A stretch of DNA of 64,000 nt from Candidatus Flavonifractor merdavium. Lineage in GTDB: Bacteria > Bacillota > Clostridia > Oscillospirales > Oscillospiraceae. Shown here piece after piece: positions 39,433-48,883 of this stretch (position 1 is its first letter; each line of letters opens with the position of its first letter). The translations under genes were made by a program, and so were the position numbers. The DNA lies in contig DWXF01000030.1 of assembly GCA_019119335.1 (NCBI GenBank), positions 1 through 64,000 of the forward strand, given 5' to 3'. The notes under the pieces were generated by a model. It was given only the letters and a program-made list of their open reading frames with translations, did no database searches and was not told the DNA's origin.

Positions 39433-39474
39433 AAAACCGCCTTTGGCATTGCGCCAAAGGCGGTTTTCTTTTCC
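39433..39474. terminator. Terminator of coaX
   Basis: A 15-bp stem at 39433-39447 and 39453-39467, loop ATTGC, followed by CTTTTCC. Confidence 0.85.
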
Positions 39475-39503
39475 TTGCCATACGAAGTAAAATATCCTAT
39501 ACT
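39475..39503 (+). promoter_or_regulatory. SigA-type promoter of the SLH-transglutaminase gene
   Basis: TTGCCA at 39475-39480 and TATACT at 39498-39503, spacer 17 bp. Confidence 0.65.
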
Positions 39504-39537
39504 GTATGCTGAGAGAAAAGCTGCAAGGAGGAACAAT

Positions 39538-41310
39538 ATGAAACGACACTGGAGCAGCGCGCTGTTGGCGGGAGCCCTGGCCCTCACCCTGCTGGCCGCC
39601 CCGGCCCAGGCCATTCAGACGGCGGACTCCCACGGCGTCCAGACCGTGGACAGCGGCGCATGGTTTCACGAAGAGGATTTCCCCGCCGCCCTCTACCCCA
39701 CCGCCATTCTGTACAGCTACGGCCTGGTAAACGGCGCCGGCACCGACCAATATGGCAACATCAGCACCGGCGTGGACCAGCCCCTCACCCGGCAGGAGGC
39801 GGTGACTCTGCTGTTGCGCCTGCTTGGTCTGGAGGAGGCAGCCAAATCCGGCCAGTGGGACACCCCCTTTACCGATCTGGCCGACTGGGCCGCCCCCTAT
39901 GTGGGCTGCGCCTACGCCAAGGGCATGGCCGCCGGAACCTCCGCCACCACCTTCTCCGGGGAGGCCCCCATTACCATGGAGCAGTTCCTCACCCTGATGC
40001 TGCGGGCCCTGGGCTATTCCGACGCCAACGGGGAGTTTTCCTGGCAGGACCCCTACGCCCTGGCGGAAGAGGTGGGACTGCTCTGCCCTCTTTTCTCCGG
40101 TAAGGGCTTTCTCCGGGGAGACGCCATGTTCATCTGCTACGAGGCTCTGGACGCCCGCCCCAAGGGGAGAGATACTACCCTGCTGGAGGAGCTCACCGCC
40201 AATGGGGCCATCCAGAAGCGGGGCGTGCCCATGCTGGACCCCTCCACCCGCCTGAAAGCCGACTATGAGACCCTGCCCCAACAGCTGGACTATCTGAAAG
40301 AGGAGTTCGGCGTGAACCATGTGACCATCGACTTCTCCGATTATCCCTCCTTTACCGCCTTCACCGACCAGCTCTGGGACTACTGCCAGGAGCGGAACTA
40401 CTGGGCCCCCTGGCCGGAAGATATCTACACCTTTTCGGAGAAGCCGGAGGAGCTGTACTGGGAGCTGGCGGCCAAAATGGAGGGGTTCTGGGCGCTGAAT
40501 GAGCGCTTCGAGGAGGAGAATACCCAAAACTACCCCACCCTGGCCCCCACCGACGTAAAAAACCACGCCTGGTATCAGGCCCAGGCCGATTACCTGGCCG
40601 ACAAGCTGCCCCGGGACCTCTGGGAACAGCGTATGGAGCTGAAAGACGTCAGCGACACCCTGCTCCGGGCCTGGTCCGGGACGGATCTGAGGCTGTACGC
40701 CCGGTCGGGCGCCCTGAACAGCGACGACTGGCACATCCCCCTGGAGTATTACACCTGCACCGCCCTCAGCGGGGAGGGCCGGGAAGGTTCCTACATGCTC
40801 CAGGCCATGGACGAGCTGACCGCCCTCTATGACCAGTTGGTGGACGAGGACATGACCGACTACCAGAAGGTAAAGGCCATCTACGAGGGCGTGATGGCCC
40901 GGACGGACTACAACAATACCGTCTTCAACAAGTATCAGGGCAACTCCGACTGGGACGCCATGCTCAGCGACCCGGAATTTGTCCTGTCCCAGACCTGGCT
41001 TGGCGTGGTCAAGGGGGCGGACGTGGTGTGCGGCGGATACAGCCAGGCCGTCAGCAGCCTGCTGGATCTGGCGGGCATCCCCAACTTTGTGGTGACCAGC
41101 TATTCCGGCGACATGGGCCACGCCTGGAACAAGGTGCTGCTGGACGGAAACTGGTACAACCTGGACGCCACCTGGGGCGACGGGGGGAATTCCTCCCAGT
41201 TCTTCCTGCGCAGCGACCAGGCCTTCCTCCGGGACGGCCATGAGGACTACGTCTGGGACGGCACCTCCGAGGATGCGCTGCTCTTCCCCGCCCGGCAGGA
41301 CTATCGCTGA
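39538..41310 (+). CDS. Secreted SLH-domain protein with transglutaminase-like domain
   Basis: The 590-residue protein has a signal peptide (SSALLAGALALTLLAAPAQA), two to three SLH repeats (YPTAILYSYGLVNGAGTDQY, LTRQEAVTLLLRLLG, FTDLADWAAPYVGCAYAKGM, about residues 40-220), a middle region with VNHVTIDFSDYPSF, and a C-terminal transglutaminase-like fold: VVCGGYSQAVSSLLDLAGIP with the catalytic Cys, GHAWNKVLLDGNWYNLDATW with His and Asp. It probably cross-links or cleaves wall peptides or proteins at the surface. AAGGAGGAACAAT precedes ATG 39538. Confidence 0.88.
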   Translation: MKRHWSSALLAGALALTLLAAPAQAIQTADSHGVQTVDSGAWFHEEDFPAALYPTAILYSYGLVNGAGTDQYGNISTGVDQPLTRQEAVTLLLRLLGLEEAAKSGQWDTPFTDLADWAAPYVGCAYAKGMAAGTSATTFSGEAPITMEQFLTLMLRALGYSDANGEFSWQDPYALAEEVGLLCPLFSGKGFLRGDAMFICYEALDARPKGRDTTLLEELTANGAIQKRGVPMLDPSTRLKADYETLPQQLDYLKEEFGVNHVTIDFSDYPSFTAFTDQLWDYCQERNYWAPWPEDIYTFSEKPEELYWELAAKMEGFWALNERFEEENTQNYPTLAPTDVKNHAWYQAQADYLADKLPRDLWEQRMELKDVSDTLLRAWSGTDLRLYARSGALNSDDWHIPLEYYTCTALSGEGREGSYMLQAMDELTALYDQLVDEDMTDYQKVKAIYEGVMARTDYNNTVFNKYQGNSDWDAMLSDPEFVLSQTWLGVVKGADVVCGGYSQAVSSLLDLAGIPNFVVTSYSGDMGHAWNKVLLDGNWYNLDATWGDGGNSSQFFLRSDQAFLRDGHEDYVWDGTSEDALLFPARQDYR

Positions 41311-41313
41311 GAC

Positions 41314-41347
41314 AAAAAACGCGCTGGAGCAATCCAGCGCGTTTTTT
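41314..41347. terminator. Bidirectional terminator
   Basis: AAAAAACGCGCTGG pairs with its complement around AGCAAT; T-runs on both strands. It serves the SLH-transglutaminase gene and the BrkB-like gene. Confidence 0.88.
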
Positions 41348-42213
41348 CAGCTTCGCCGCTCCCGGCTCTGCCGGAGGGCCCTCACCTTTTTCTTCCGGTA
41401 CCACACGCAGTTAAACACGTTGCCCAAAATGAGGATGTTGCCGCACAGGTAGAGCCACACCAGCAGGATGATCACCGAGGCCAGGGACCCGTACACCAGA
41501 GAGTACCGGGAGGACAGGCCGATGAACCAGGAGAACAGGGCGGAGGCCGCCACCAGGGCCGCCGCCGCCAGAAAGGCGCCGGTGAGGACGGGGGGCCGGG
41601 GCTTTCCTCTGGGGGCGGCCATGCGGTAGACCACCAGCACAAAGAAAAACATCATCAAAAACAGGAGCAAAAACCGGAACCACTGCCACTCCCAGGGGAG
41701 CACGGCCTGCTCCAGGTTAAAAAAGTCCTCCACCAGCCGGAACAGCCAGTCCCCGGTGAGGAGCACCACAAAGGACAGATAGACGGTGAAGAGAAAGAGT
41801 ACCGAAAACACCAGGCTGGCGGCGATGCGCCACACCCCCCGGTAGCCCTTCCGGCCATACAGCTCCTCCATAATATTCATCAGCGCCCGGAAGGCGGCGG
41901 AGGCGGAAAATAGGGTCATGCCCGCCCCGGCGATGAGCAGGGCGGTGGACTGATTGTTGGTGATATAGCCCACGTAGTCCCCCAAAATTCCCAGGGTCTC
42001 CTTGGGAAAGAAGGGGGCGGCGGCATCCAGCACCTCCTGGATATTCAGATTCAGCAGGCCCACAAAGGCGTTGATGCAGATAAGCACCGGGAAAAAGGTG
42101 AGCACCAGGAAGTAGGCCAGCTCGGCCGCCGACCGGGACACCCGTTTGGCAAAGTAGATGCGCACCATCTCCCGCACGAAGCGCACCGCCTCGCTGTTCC
42201 ATATCCGCTGCAT
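41347..42213 (-). CDS. YihY/BrkB-family membrane protein
   Basis: The 288-residue protein has six membrane helices and the family motifs RSAAELAYFLVLTFFPVLIC at about residue 28 and LMNIMEELYGRKGYRGVW. The YihY/BrkB family was once called RNase BN, but it is a membrane family of unclear role. AAGGAGG lies 7 nt before ATG 42213. It lies between the SLH-transglutaminase gene and rpsT with terminators on both sides, so it is probably a single-gene unit. Confidence 0.88.
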   Translation of the reverse strand: MQRIWNSEAVRFVREMVRIYFAKRVSRSAAELAYFLVLTFFPVLICINAFVGLLNLNIQEVLDAAAPFFPKETLGILGDYVGYITNNQSTALLIAGAGMTLFSASAAFRALMNIMEELYGRKGYRGVWRIAASLVFSVLFLFTVYLSFVVLLTGDWLFRLVEDFFNLEQAVLPWEWQWFRFLLLFLMMFFFVLVVYRMAAPRGKPRPPVLTGAFLAAAALVAASALFSWFIGLSSRYSLVYGSLASVIILLVWLYLCGNILILGNVFNCVWYRKKKVRALRQSRERRS

Positions 42214-42265
42214 AAACCGACCTCCTTCCGCTCTCCAGCATACCCCGTTTTCCCCGCGAAAAAAC

Positions 42266-42297
42266 AAAAAGACCGTCTGCAAAACGCAGACGGTCTT
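42266..42297 (-). terminator. Terminator of rpsT
   Basis: A 12-bp stem (42269-42280 with 42286-42297), loop AAAAC. On the minus strand it runs into UUUUUGUUUU. Confidence 0.88.
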
Positions 42298-42310
42298 ACG
42301 TTGCCTTGAC

Positions 42311-42574
42311 TCAGGCCAGCTTGTTCAGCTTGATGGTCATGGCGCTCTTCTTATGCGCGGCGTTGTTCTTGTGCAGCAGGCCACGAACCACAGCCTTGTC
42401 AACCGCCTTGACGGCCACCTTGTAAGCGCCCTCGGCCTCGCTGCGGTTGCCTTCGACCACCGCGGCCTCGAACTTCTTGATGTCGGTCTTCAGCGCGGAC
42501 TTAGCGGCCTTGTTCTGCATGGCCTTGGTCTTATTCACCAGGACACGCTTCTTGGCAGACTTAATATTCGGCAA
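42311..42574 (-). CDS. rpsT: 30S ribosomal protein S20
   Basis: The 87-residue protein matches S20 in length and sequence: PNIKSAKKRVLVNKTKAMQN at the start and HKKSAMTIKLNKLA at the end. The start is TTG 42574, 8 nt after GGAGGAGG. The open frame goes 10 residues further, but S20 starts at PNIKSAKKR. A rare start codon may tune its level. The divergent neighbour gpr is the usual Bacillota arrangement. Confidence 0.95.
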   Translation of the reverse strand: MPNIKSAKKRVLVNKTKAMQNKAAKSALKTDIKKFEAAVVEGNRSEAEGAYKVAVKAVDKAVVRGLLHKNNAAHKKSAMTIKLNKLA

Positions 42575-42776
42575 ACCAAACACCTCCTCCGATGACGATA
42601 TCATTATTTACACAGTTTGCCCGTGCAGATTCTTATTTTAACAGCCAACGCCGAAAATTGCAACTGTTTTTTTCAACTTTTTTTGTTTTTTTTGCATAGG
42701 AGGGGCCCATCCGCAAAAAATAGTTTCGTCAACAAGAATGCGCACCATATCTTGGGGTAGGAAAGGAGGAGGCGCT

Positions 42777-43679
42777 ATGGATCAGCGTCGCACGGACCTG
42801 GCGGTGGAGGCCGCCCAGCTCTGGCGGGAGCGGGGCGGCGTGGGAGCCCTGCCCGGAGTGGAGAGCCGGGAGAGCAAACGGGAGGGCTACCCGGTGACCA
42901 CGGTAAAGATCCTGGACTGCCGGGGGGAGCAGGCCCTGGGCAAGCCGGCGGGCACTTATGTCACCCTCACTCTGGAGGGGCTGGCCCGGCGGGAGAACGA
43001 CGCCTTCGGCCGGGCGGCCCGGGCGGTGGCGGCGGAGCTCACCCCTCTGCTCAAGCTGTCCAAGGGGTCCCCGGTGCTGGTGGTGGGCCTGGGCAACCGC
43101 TCCATCACCCCCGATGACATCGGCCCCAAGGCCGCCGACCACACCATGGTGACCCGCCATCTGGTGGAGCAGGTGCCCGAGCACTTCGGCTCCTTCCGGC
43201 CGGTGGCCGCCCTGGCCGCCGGGGTGCTGGGCACCACCGGGGTGGAGAGCGGCGAGCTGGTGCGGGCGGTGGCGGAAAAGGTGCGTCCGGCCTGCGTCAT
43301 CGTGGTGGACGCCCTGGCCTCCCGCAGCCTGAGCCGGGTGTGTACCACCGTCCAGCTGGCCGACACCGGCATCGTCCCCGGCTCCGGGGTGGGCAACGCC
43401 CGCTTTGCCCTCAACGCCCAGACCCTGGGGGTGCCGGTGATCGCCGTGGGGGTGCCCACGGTGGTGGACGCCGCCACCCTGGCCGCCGACGTGCTGGCCC
43501 AGGCCGGCCGGGCAGATCTGGACCCCGACGCCCTCCGGGGGGCGGGGGACGGATTGCTGGTCACCCCCCGGGACATCGACGCCCGGGTGGCCGACCTGGC
43601 CAAGGTCATCGGCTACGGCATCAATCTGGCCCTCCAGCCCGGCCTGAGCATCGCCGATATCGACCTGTTTTTAAGCTGA
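42777..43679 (+). CDS. gpr: Germination protease GPR
   Basis: The 300-residue aspartic-type endopeptidase degrades small acid-soluble spore proteins at germination. It shows RTDLAVEAAQLW with the conserved Asp, the propeptide region, LVVGLGNRSITPDDIGPKA, HFGSFRPVAALAAGVLGTTG and VVDALASRSLSRVCTTVQLA. Its presence indicates that the organism sporulates or recently did. AAAGGAGGAGGCGCT precedes ATG 42777. Expression under the forespore sigma factors is expected, but no clear promoter was found. Its end overlaps the convergent gene by 9 bp. Confidence 0.95.
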   Translation: MDQRRTDLAVEAAQLWRERGGVGALPGVESRESKREGYPVTTVKILDCRGEQALGKPAGTYVTLTLEGLARRENDAFGRAARAVAAELTPLLKLSKGSPVLVVGLGNRSITPDDIGPKAADHTMVTRHLVEQVPEHFGSFRPVAALAAGVLGTTGVESGELVRAVAEKVRPACVIVVDALASRSLSRVCTTVQLADTGIVPGSGVGNARFALNAQTLGVPVIAVGVPTVVDAATLAADVLAQAGRADLDPDALRGAGDGLLVTPRDIDARVADLAKVIGYGINLALQPGLSIADIDLFLS

Positions 43680-44924
43680 GGCCTCCAGCCCGGTGCAGTC
43701 CAAAAACACCGCCCCGCCGGAAGCGGTCCAGTCCACCCCGTTGACGGCGCCGAAGCCGCAGTTTTCCACCGCGCAGCCCACAAAGGATACCCGAAGGCTC
43801 TGGCTGAAGCTGGCCAGCGCCCCTGCCGTGCAGCCCCGGATGGCGGTATCCTCAACCCGCACATCCTGGCACCCCACGCCCTCCACCAGGGTGAAAACAT
43901 CCTGGCAGTCCCGGATCACGCCGTCCCGCAGGCGGACTGCCCGGCAATCGGTGAGGCTCACCGCCCCGTAGGTACAGTGGGAGATCTCACTGTTTTCCAG
44001 GGTAATCCCGGCGCAGTCCAGGGCCTTCAGCCCGTAAGCCCCGCTGCCGTCCAGGGTGCAGCCGGTCACCCGTACGTCCCGGCAGGCCTCCAGCTGCAGG
44101 CAGTCCCCCACGCAGAAGCCGGGCTCCACGTTGTGGACGGCGGTAAGCCCCTCCAGGGTCAGCCGGCGGCAGTTTTCAAATTTCAGCACGTCGGCGTAGG
44201 CCCAGGGGGTGGAGAGGGTGACGCCGCCGGGGGCGGAGATGGTGAGATCCTGCACGTCGTGGATCACCACGTCAAAGGCCTCCGGGTGGGGGCTCTCCCC
44301 GTAGCCCATGTCCCGGGTATCCACATCGGTCTCCAGGGCCACGTGGTCGTTTTCCACCAGGGACCAGTCCAATGTGGAAAAATCCAGGGTGGTGCCCGGT
44401 TCCACATCCAGGACAATGGCGATCTGGTCGGCCACGGCGTTGAACAGCTCCTCCAGGGTGGTCACCCGCACCGTGGCGGCGGGTACCGACAGCTCCACCC
44501 GGCCGTTCCAGTCCACGGAAAAGCCCAGGTCCCGGGCAAAGGGCCGCAACGGGGCCCACAGTACCCCGTCCTCCATCCGGGCGCCCCCCTCCCCCGCCGT
44601 CACCGACGCCACCGGCCCGCCGTTCCAGCTGGCGGAAAAGGTGTGGGAGCCGTCCTCCGCCCACCAGTAGCTCAGGCCCCCCTGGATGGGGGTCAGGTCC
44701 TCCCGGCCGCCGATCACCCAGCCGCTGGCCCCGATGGCGGCGCACAGCTCCTCCACCGGCACCAGGGTGGTTCCCTGCTCGCTCCGGGCGGGGCTGTCCA
44801 AAACAAAGCCGTTGAAGGTTATCTCTGTCTCACCGGAGGGGGGCGCGGCCACCACGGCGGCTGTGAGCAGCGCCAGGGTCAGGGCCAGGGCGGTCATGGC
44901 CAGTGCCGGACGGGGTATTTTCAT
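43671..44924 (-). CDS. Secreted right-handed beta-helix protein
   Basis: The 417-residue protein has a signal peptide (about residues 1-27), a domain like the copper amine oxidase N-terminal (stalk) domain (about 30-150, FNGFVLDSPARSEQGTTLVP, LWAPLRPFARDLGFSVDWNG) and a C-terminal parallel beta-helix of about 10 turns with repeats such as CRDVRVTGCTLDGSGAYGLK, CAGITLENSEISHC and CRAVRLRDGVIRDC. No catalytic residues of a lyase were identified. Probably a surface polysaccharide-binding or -processing protein. AAGGAG precedes ATG 44924. Confidence 0.75.
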   Translation of the reverse strand: MKIPRPALAMTALALTLALLTAAVVAAPPSGETEITFNGFVLDSPARSEQGTTLVPVEELCAAIGASGWVIGGREDLTPIQGGLSYWWAEDGSHTFSASWNGGPVASVTAGEGGARMEDGVLWAPLRPFARDLGFSVDWNGRVELSVPAATVRVTTLEELFNAVADQIAIVLDVEPGTTLDFSTLDWSLVENDHVALETDVDTRDMGYGESPHPEAFDVVIHDVQDLTISAPGGVTLSTPWAYADVLKFENCRRLTLEGLTAVHNVEPGFCVGDCLQLEACRDVRVTGCTLDGSGAYGLKALDCAGITLENSEISHCTYGAVSLTDCRAVRLRDGVIRDCQDVFTLVEGVGCQDVRVEDTAIRGCTAGALASFSQSLRVSFVGCAVENCGFGAVNGVDWTASGGAVFLDCTGLEASA

Positions 44925-45026
44925 AAAAAATCTTCTCCTTCCGTGTCGGTTATTGAGACCAGTATACGGCCCTGGAGGGGGAAAATCCTCTCTCAAAAGT
45001 AACAGAAGAATAAAAATGGGTTACAC

Positions 45027-45055
45027 TTGACGAGACCTGGAAAAGATGATAAAAT
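45027..45055 (+). promoter_or_regulatory. SigA-type promoter of the glyS T-box leader
   Basis: TTGACG (45027-45032) and TAAAAT (45050-45055) with 17 bp between. Confidence 0.75.
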
Positions 45056-45061
45056 GGCCCA

Positions 45062-45296
45062 CGATAAGGCTGTGAACGGGAGAAGTACCCCCTGTTTTCC
45101 GCATCAGAGAGGAGCCGGACGGTGCAAGGCTCCGGCGGAGCGGGAGGGAAGGCGCCTGTGAGCCGCGGGGAGGAAATGCCCCGCCGGTACCCGCCGTTAC
45201 CGGGAAGGGAGTGCGTACCAGCCAGGTACGAATTCAGGTGGAACCACGGACAATTTGTTCGCCCTGAGCCGAAAACCGGCTCAGGGCGTTTTTTTC
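45062..45296 (+). ncRNA. T-box riboswitch, glycine, controlling glyS
   Basis: The leader has the stem I elements AGAAGTA (S-turn side, about 45081), AGAGAGGAGCC with GGTGCAAGGCTCC (apical part, 45107-45134), GAA followed by GGC at 45151-45153 as a likely glycine specifier, the T-box core AGGTGGAACCACGG (45236-45249), and a terminator (45260-45271 with 45277-45288, loop of 5) with TTTTTTT. Uncharged tRNA-Gly should pair with GGC and the T-box, preventing termination. Confidence 0.9.
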
Positions 45297-45326
45297 GCCT
45301 TGGGCCAGACAAAAGGAGTATGCAGC

Positions 45327-46763
45327 ATGAAAAATACCGACAAGACCATGGAGCAGATCGTCACCCTGTGCAAGGGCCGGGGCTTTATCTTCTCCGGCAG
45401 CGAGATCTACGGCGGCCTGGCCAACACCTGGGACTACGGCCCCCTGGGCGTGGAGCTGAAGAACAACGTGAAGAAGGCCTGGTGGAAGAAGTTCGTCCAG
45501 GAGAACCCCTACAACGTGGGCCTGGACGCCGCCATTCTGATGAATCCCCAGACCTGGGTGGCCTCCGGCCATCTGGGCGGCTTCTCCGACCCGCTGATGG
45601 ACTGCAAGGAGTGCAAGGAGCGCTTCCGTGCCGACAAGCTCATTGAGGACTGGTGCGCTGAGAACGGCGTGGAGCTGTCCAAGCCCATCGACGCCTTCTC
45701 CCAGGAGGAGATGAAGGCCTTCATCGAGGAGAAGAACATCCCCTGCCCCACCTGCGGCAAGCACAACTTTACCGACATCCGGCAGTTCAACCTGATGTTC
45801 AAGACCTTCCAGGGGGTCACCGAGGACGCCAAGAACACCGTGTATCTGCGGCCCGAGACCGCCCAGGGCATCTTTGTCAACTTCCAGAACGTCCAGCGCA
45901 CCACCCGCAAGAAGCTGCCCTTCGGCGTGTGCCAGATCGGCAAGAGCTTCCGCAACGAGATCACCCCCGGCAACTTCACCTTCCGTACCCGGGAGTTTGA
46001 GCAGATGGAGCTGGAGTTCTTCTGCAAGCCGGGCACCGACCTGGAGTGGTTCCAGTACTGGCGGGGCTTCTGCAAGCAGTGGCTGCTGGACCTGGGCATG
46101 AAGGAGGAGCACCTGCGGCTGCGTGACCACAGCCCCGAGGAGCTGTGCTTCTACTCCAAGGGCACCACCGACTTCGAGTTCCTCTTCCCCTTCGGCTGGG
46201 GCGAGCTGTGGGGCGTGGCCGACCGCACCGACTACGACCTGACCCAGCACCAGGAGACCTCCGGCAAGGACATGACCTACTTTGACCAGGAGACCGGCGA
46301 GCACTATATCCCCTATGTGGTGGAGCCCTCCCTGGGCGCCGACCGGGTCACTCTGGCCTTCCTGGTGGACGCCTTCGACCAGGAGGTGGTGGGCCAGGAC
46401 AAGAAGGGCAACGACGACATCCGCACCGTCATGCGCTTCCACCCCGCTCTGGCCCCCCTCAAGTGCGCCGTGCTGCCCCTGAGCAAGAAGGAGGTCCTCT
46501 CCGGCCCCGCCCAGCAGCTGCGGGATGAGCTGGCCAAGGAGTTCATGGTGGACTACGACGACGCCGGGAGCATCGGCAAGCGCTACCGCCGCCAGGACGA
46601 GATCGGCACCCCCTTCTGCATCACCCTGGACTTCCAGACCGTGGGCGACGAGAACACCCCCGCCGACAACTGCGTCACCATCCGGGAGCGGGACACCATG
46701 GAGCAGGTACGCATCCCCATGGACCAGGTAAAGGCCTATATCGCCGAGCGCATCAAGTTCTAA
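45327..46763 (+). CDS. glyS: Glycyl-tRNA synthetase, dimeric type
   Basis: The 478-residue class II enzyme is the alpha2 type, not GlyQ/GlyS alpha2beta2. Motif 1 region [20 protein letters not shown], motif 2 [20 protein letters not shown] and motif 3 [16 protein letters not shown] are present, with a C-terminal anticodon domain (about 375-478). [12 protein letters not shown] and CPTCGKHNF may bind zinc. AAAGGAG precedes ATG 45327. It is under T-box control. Confidence 0.96.
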   Translation: MKNTDKTMEQIVTLCKGRGFIFSGSEIYGGLANTWDYGPLGVELKNNVKKAWWKKFVQENPYNVGLDAAILMNPQTWVASGHLGGFSDPLMDCKECKERFRADKLIEDWCAENGVELSKPIDAFSQEEMKAFIEEKNIPCPTCGKHNFTDIRQFNLMFKTFQGVTEDAKNTVYLRPETAQGIFVNFQNVQRTTRKKLPFGVCQIGKSFRNEITPGNFTFRTREFEQMELEFFCKPGTDLEWFQYWRGFCKQWLLDLGMKEEHLRLRDHSPEELCFYSKGTTDFEFLFPFGWGELWGVADRTDYDLTQHQETSGKDMTYFDQETGEHYIPYVVEPSLGADRVTLAFLVDAFDQEVVGQDKKGNDDIRTVMRFHPALAPLKCAVLPLSKKEVLSGPAQQLRDELAKEFMVDYDDAGSIGKRYRRQDEIGTPFCITLDFQTVGDENTPADNCVTIRERDTMEQVRIPMDQVKAYIAERIKF

Positions 46764-46770
46764 AACCAGA

Positions 46771-46800
46771 AAGAGCCCCGGCCGACGGCCGGGGCTCTTG
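46771..46800. terminator. Hairpin after glyS, between convergent genes
   Basis: AAGAGCCCCGGCC pairs with its complement around GAC. The U-tract is poor on the plus strand (CTTG), better with the UUCUGG side on the minus strand. Confidence 0.6.
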
Positions 46801-46808
46801 TCACAGCG

Positions 46809-47438
46809 TTACTTCTGTTCGGTAAATTCGATGGTGTACTCCGACAGGTCGTACACATTGGCAAAGAAGCCCTGCAAAATGAGCTCCCCGTTTTTCCGGG
46901 CCTCCTCCAGCAGGCCGTTGGCCACCGCCTGCTCCTGGGCGTCGGCCACCATGGCCTTGATGGCCTCGTTGTTGTCCTTCAGAGAGATCCGCATGAAAAT
47001 GCTCTCGGCCTCGTGGTAGAGCTGGAAGGAGTCCAGTTCCAGCTGGCTGCTGAGGATCTTCACCTCGGGCAGAGTGACCGTGATGGTCTTGCCCTCCACC
47101 TTCCACTCCACCTCCCGAAAGTCAAAGCCCGCCTTGATCACCACGTCGTAGCTGTAAATATACTTGCTCTGGGTAAAGGGAATGGTAATGCCGTAAAACT
47201 CCCGGGCGGCCTCGGTAACGTTGACCTCGGTGCAGTAGGCCGCCTGGGTGGCCAGCTCCCCGATATTCTCAAAGCCCAGGTTGGTGATCTTGTTCCGGGA
47301 GCCCAGATACTGGCCCAGCCCCAGGCTGCCTCCGCACAGGACCGCCACAATCAAAATGAAAATCAGGGTCCTGGGCCGCAGCAGCAGACCCGCCAGCTTC
47401 CAGCCAAATCCCCTCTGTCTTGTTCCTTCCTCACGCAT
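46809..47438 (-). CDS. DUF4230 membrane-anchored protein
   Basis: The 209-residue protein has one N-terminal membrane helix (LIFILIVAVLCGGSLGLGQY, about 23-42) and an outer domain of DUF4230 type with LATQAAYCTEV, SYDVVIKAGFDF, VTLPEVKILS and a C-terminal ELILQGFFANVYDL. The family's role is unknown. GGAGGAG lies 7 nt before ATG 47438. A promoter with TATAAT lies close upstream on the minus strand, facing the decarboxylase gene, so initiation sites further upstream are unlikely. Confidence 0.75.
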   Translation of the reverse strand: MREEGTRQRGFGWKLAGLLLRPRTLIFILIVAVLCGGSLGLGQYLGSRNKITNLGFENIGELATQAAYCTEVNVTEAAREFYGITIPFTQSKYIYSYDVVIKAGFDFREVEWKVEGKTITVTLPEVKILSSQLELDSFQLYHEAESIFMRISLKDNNEAIKAMVADAQEQAVANGLLEEARKNGELILQGFFANVYDLSEYTIEFTEQK

Positions 47439-47540
47439 CAGCGGCTCCTCCGTTTTTTCCCCCATTATACCATATCCCCTGCAAATTCGACAATATCCCC
47501 TGCTGTGGGGAGCCACTTTTCAACATTGGAGGCGTATCCT

Positions 47541-48851
47541 GTGGAAAACACCCCCCTCTACACCGCCCTGCGGCGGTTTTCCGCCCAAACCCCCCTGCGG
47601 ATGCACATGCCCGGCCACAAGGGCAAGCCCCTCCCCGCCCCCGAGCTGGCGGGGCTGGCGTCCATCGACTTTACCGAGCTGCCCCCCACCGGCAACCTGT
47701 TTGACGGCGGCGGCGCCATCGGCGAAGCGGAGGAGCTGTGGGCCAAGGTCTTTCAGACGGACAGCTGCCTCTTTCTCACCGGCGGCTCCACCCAGGGGGT
47801 GCTGGCCGCCCTCACCCTGGCCTGCCCGCCGGGGTCAGGCCTGCTGCTGGACCGGGGGTGCCACCGCTCCGCCTTCCACGCCATGGCCCTGCTGGACCTG
47901 AGGCCGGTGTACCTCCCCCGGCCCTGGCTGGCGGAGGGGGCGGTTACCGGCCCCATCTCTCCCGACGAGGTGGAAAAACAGCTGCTTGCCCACCCGGAAA
48001 TCAAAGCGGTCTGTATTACCTCACCAACTTATTACGGCGTGTTGTCGGATATTCCCGCTCTGGCGGCGGTGATCCACCGCCACGGCGGAGTTCTGGTGGT
48101 GGACGGGGCCCACGGGACCCATCTGCCCTTTTTGGGGCTGGACCACTTCTCCGCCGCTGATTTAGTGGTGGTGTCCGCCCACAAGACCCTCCCCGCCCCG
48201 GGCCAGTCCGCCCTGCTGCTGGCGGGAGAGCGGTTCTCCCAGGCCGATCTGCGGCGAGCGGGGGCCATTTACGGCTCCTCCAGCCCCTCCTACCCCATGA
48301 TGGCGGCGCTGGACCTCTGCCGGGCGCATATGCTGGAGGAGGGGGCGGCGGCCTACCAAAGGACGGCGGAGGAGGTGGCCGCCCTGCGGCGAGACTTCCC
48401 CGCCCTGACGGCTCACCACGCTCCTCTGGACCCCACCCGGCTCACCCTCCTCTCCCCCCACGGCTTTGAGGCCCAGGAGGCTTTGGAGGGGCTGGGGGTG
48501 TGGCCGGAGATGGCCGACGGGGGCCATGTGGTGCTCATCCCCACCTGCGCCGACGGCGTGGAGGACTTTACCCGGCTGCGGCAGGCCCTGGAGCGGGTGG
48601 AGCTGGGCCCCTGCCCCGCCTTTCCGCCCCCGCCGCCCCTGCCGGAGGGGGTCCTCACCCCCCGGCAGGCCCTCTTTTCCCCCGGGGAGGACCGGCCCCT
48701 CTGCCAATCGGAGGGGGAGATTGCCGCCTCCCCCATCGCCCCCTATCCCCCCGGCGTACCGGTAGTGGCTCCGGGGGAGCGGATTGAGAAAAAAACTATC
48801 GCATATTTGGATCAAATAGGTTATAATAGTGACTGTCGAATTTGTGTGTGA
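47541..48851 (+). CDS. Orn/Lys/Arg decarboxylase-family PLP enzyme (YaaO-like)
   Basis: The 436-residue fold-type I PLP enzyme has MHMPGHKGKP near residue 20, LFLTGGSTQGVLAALTLACP, VVDGAHGTHLPF and VVSAHKTLPAPGQSALL with the PLP Lys (SAHKT), and a small C-terminal domain. It likely makes a polyamine from Arg, Lys or Orn; the substrate is unclear. GTG 47541 is 8 nt after TTGGAGG. It heads a gene set (darA, holB, ricT) that matches Bacillus yaaO-tmk-darA-yaaR-holB-ricT, but without tmk and yaaR. Confidence 0.85.
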   Translation: MENTPLYTALRRFSAQTPLRMHMPGHKGKPLPAPELAGLASIDFTELPPTGNLFDGGGAIGEAEELWAKVFQTDSCLFLTGGSTQGVLAALTLACPPGSGLLLDRGCHRSAFHAMALLDLRPVYLPRPWLAEGAVTGPISPDEVEKQLLAHPEIKAVCITSPTYYGVLSDIPALAAVIHRHGGVLVVDGAHGTHLPFLGLDHFSAADLVVVSAHKTLPAPGQSALLLAGERFSQADLRRAGAIYGSSSPSYPMMAALDLCRAHMLEEGAAAYQRTAEEVAALRRDFPALTAHHAPLDPTRLTLLSPHGFEAQEALEGLGVWPEMADGGHVVLIPTCADGVEDFTRLRQALERVELGPCPAFPPPPPLPEGVLTPRQALFSPGEDRPLCQSEGEIAASPIAPYPPGVPVVAPGERIEKKTIAYLDQIGYNSDCRICV

Positions 48852-48883
48852 CAACTGTGTGAACCAACGCAGGAGGGATAGGA

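Noticed and set aside
42610..42776. Forespore sigma-G promoter of gpr
   Set aside because: CATATCT near 42747 is -10-like, but no matching -35 was found at the right distance, so it is not claimed.
45181..45240. Small ORFs inside the glyS leader
   Set aside because: They overlap the T-box structure and have no independent support.
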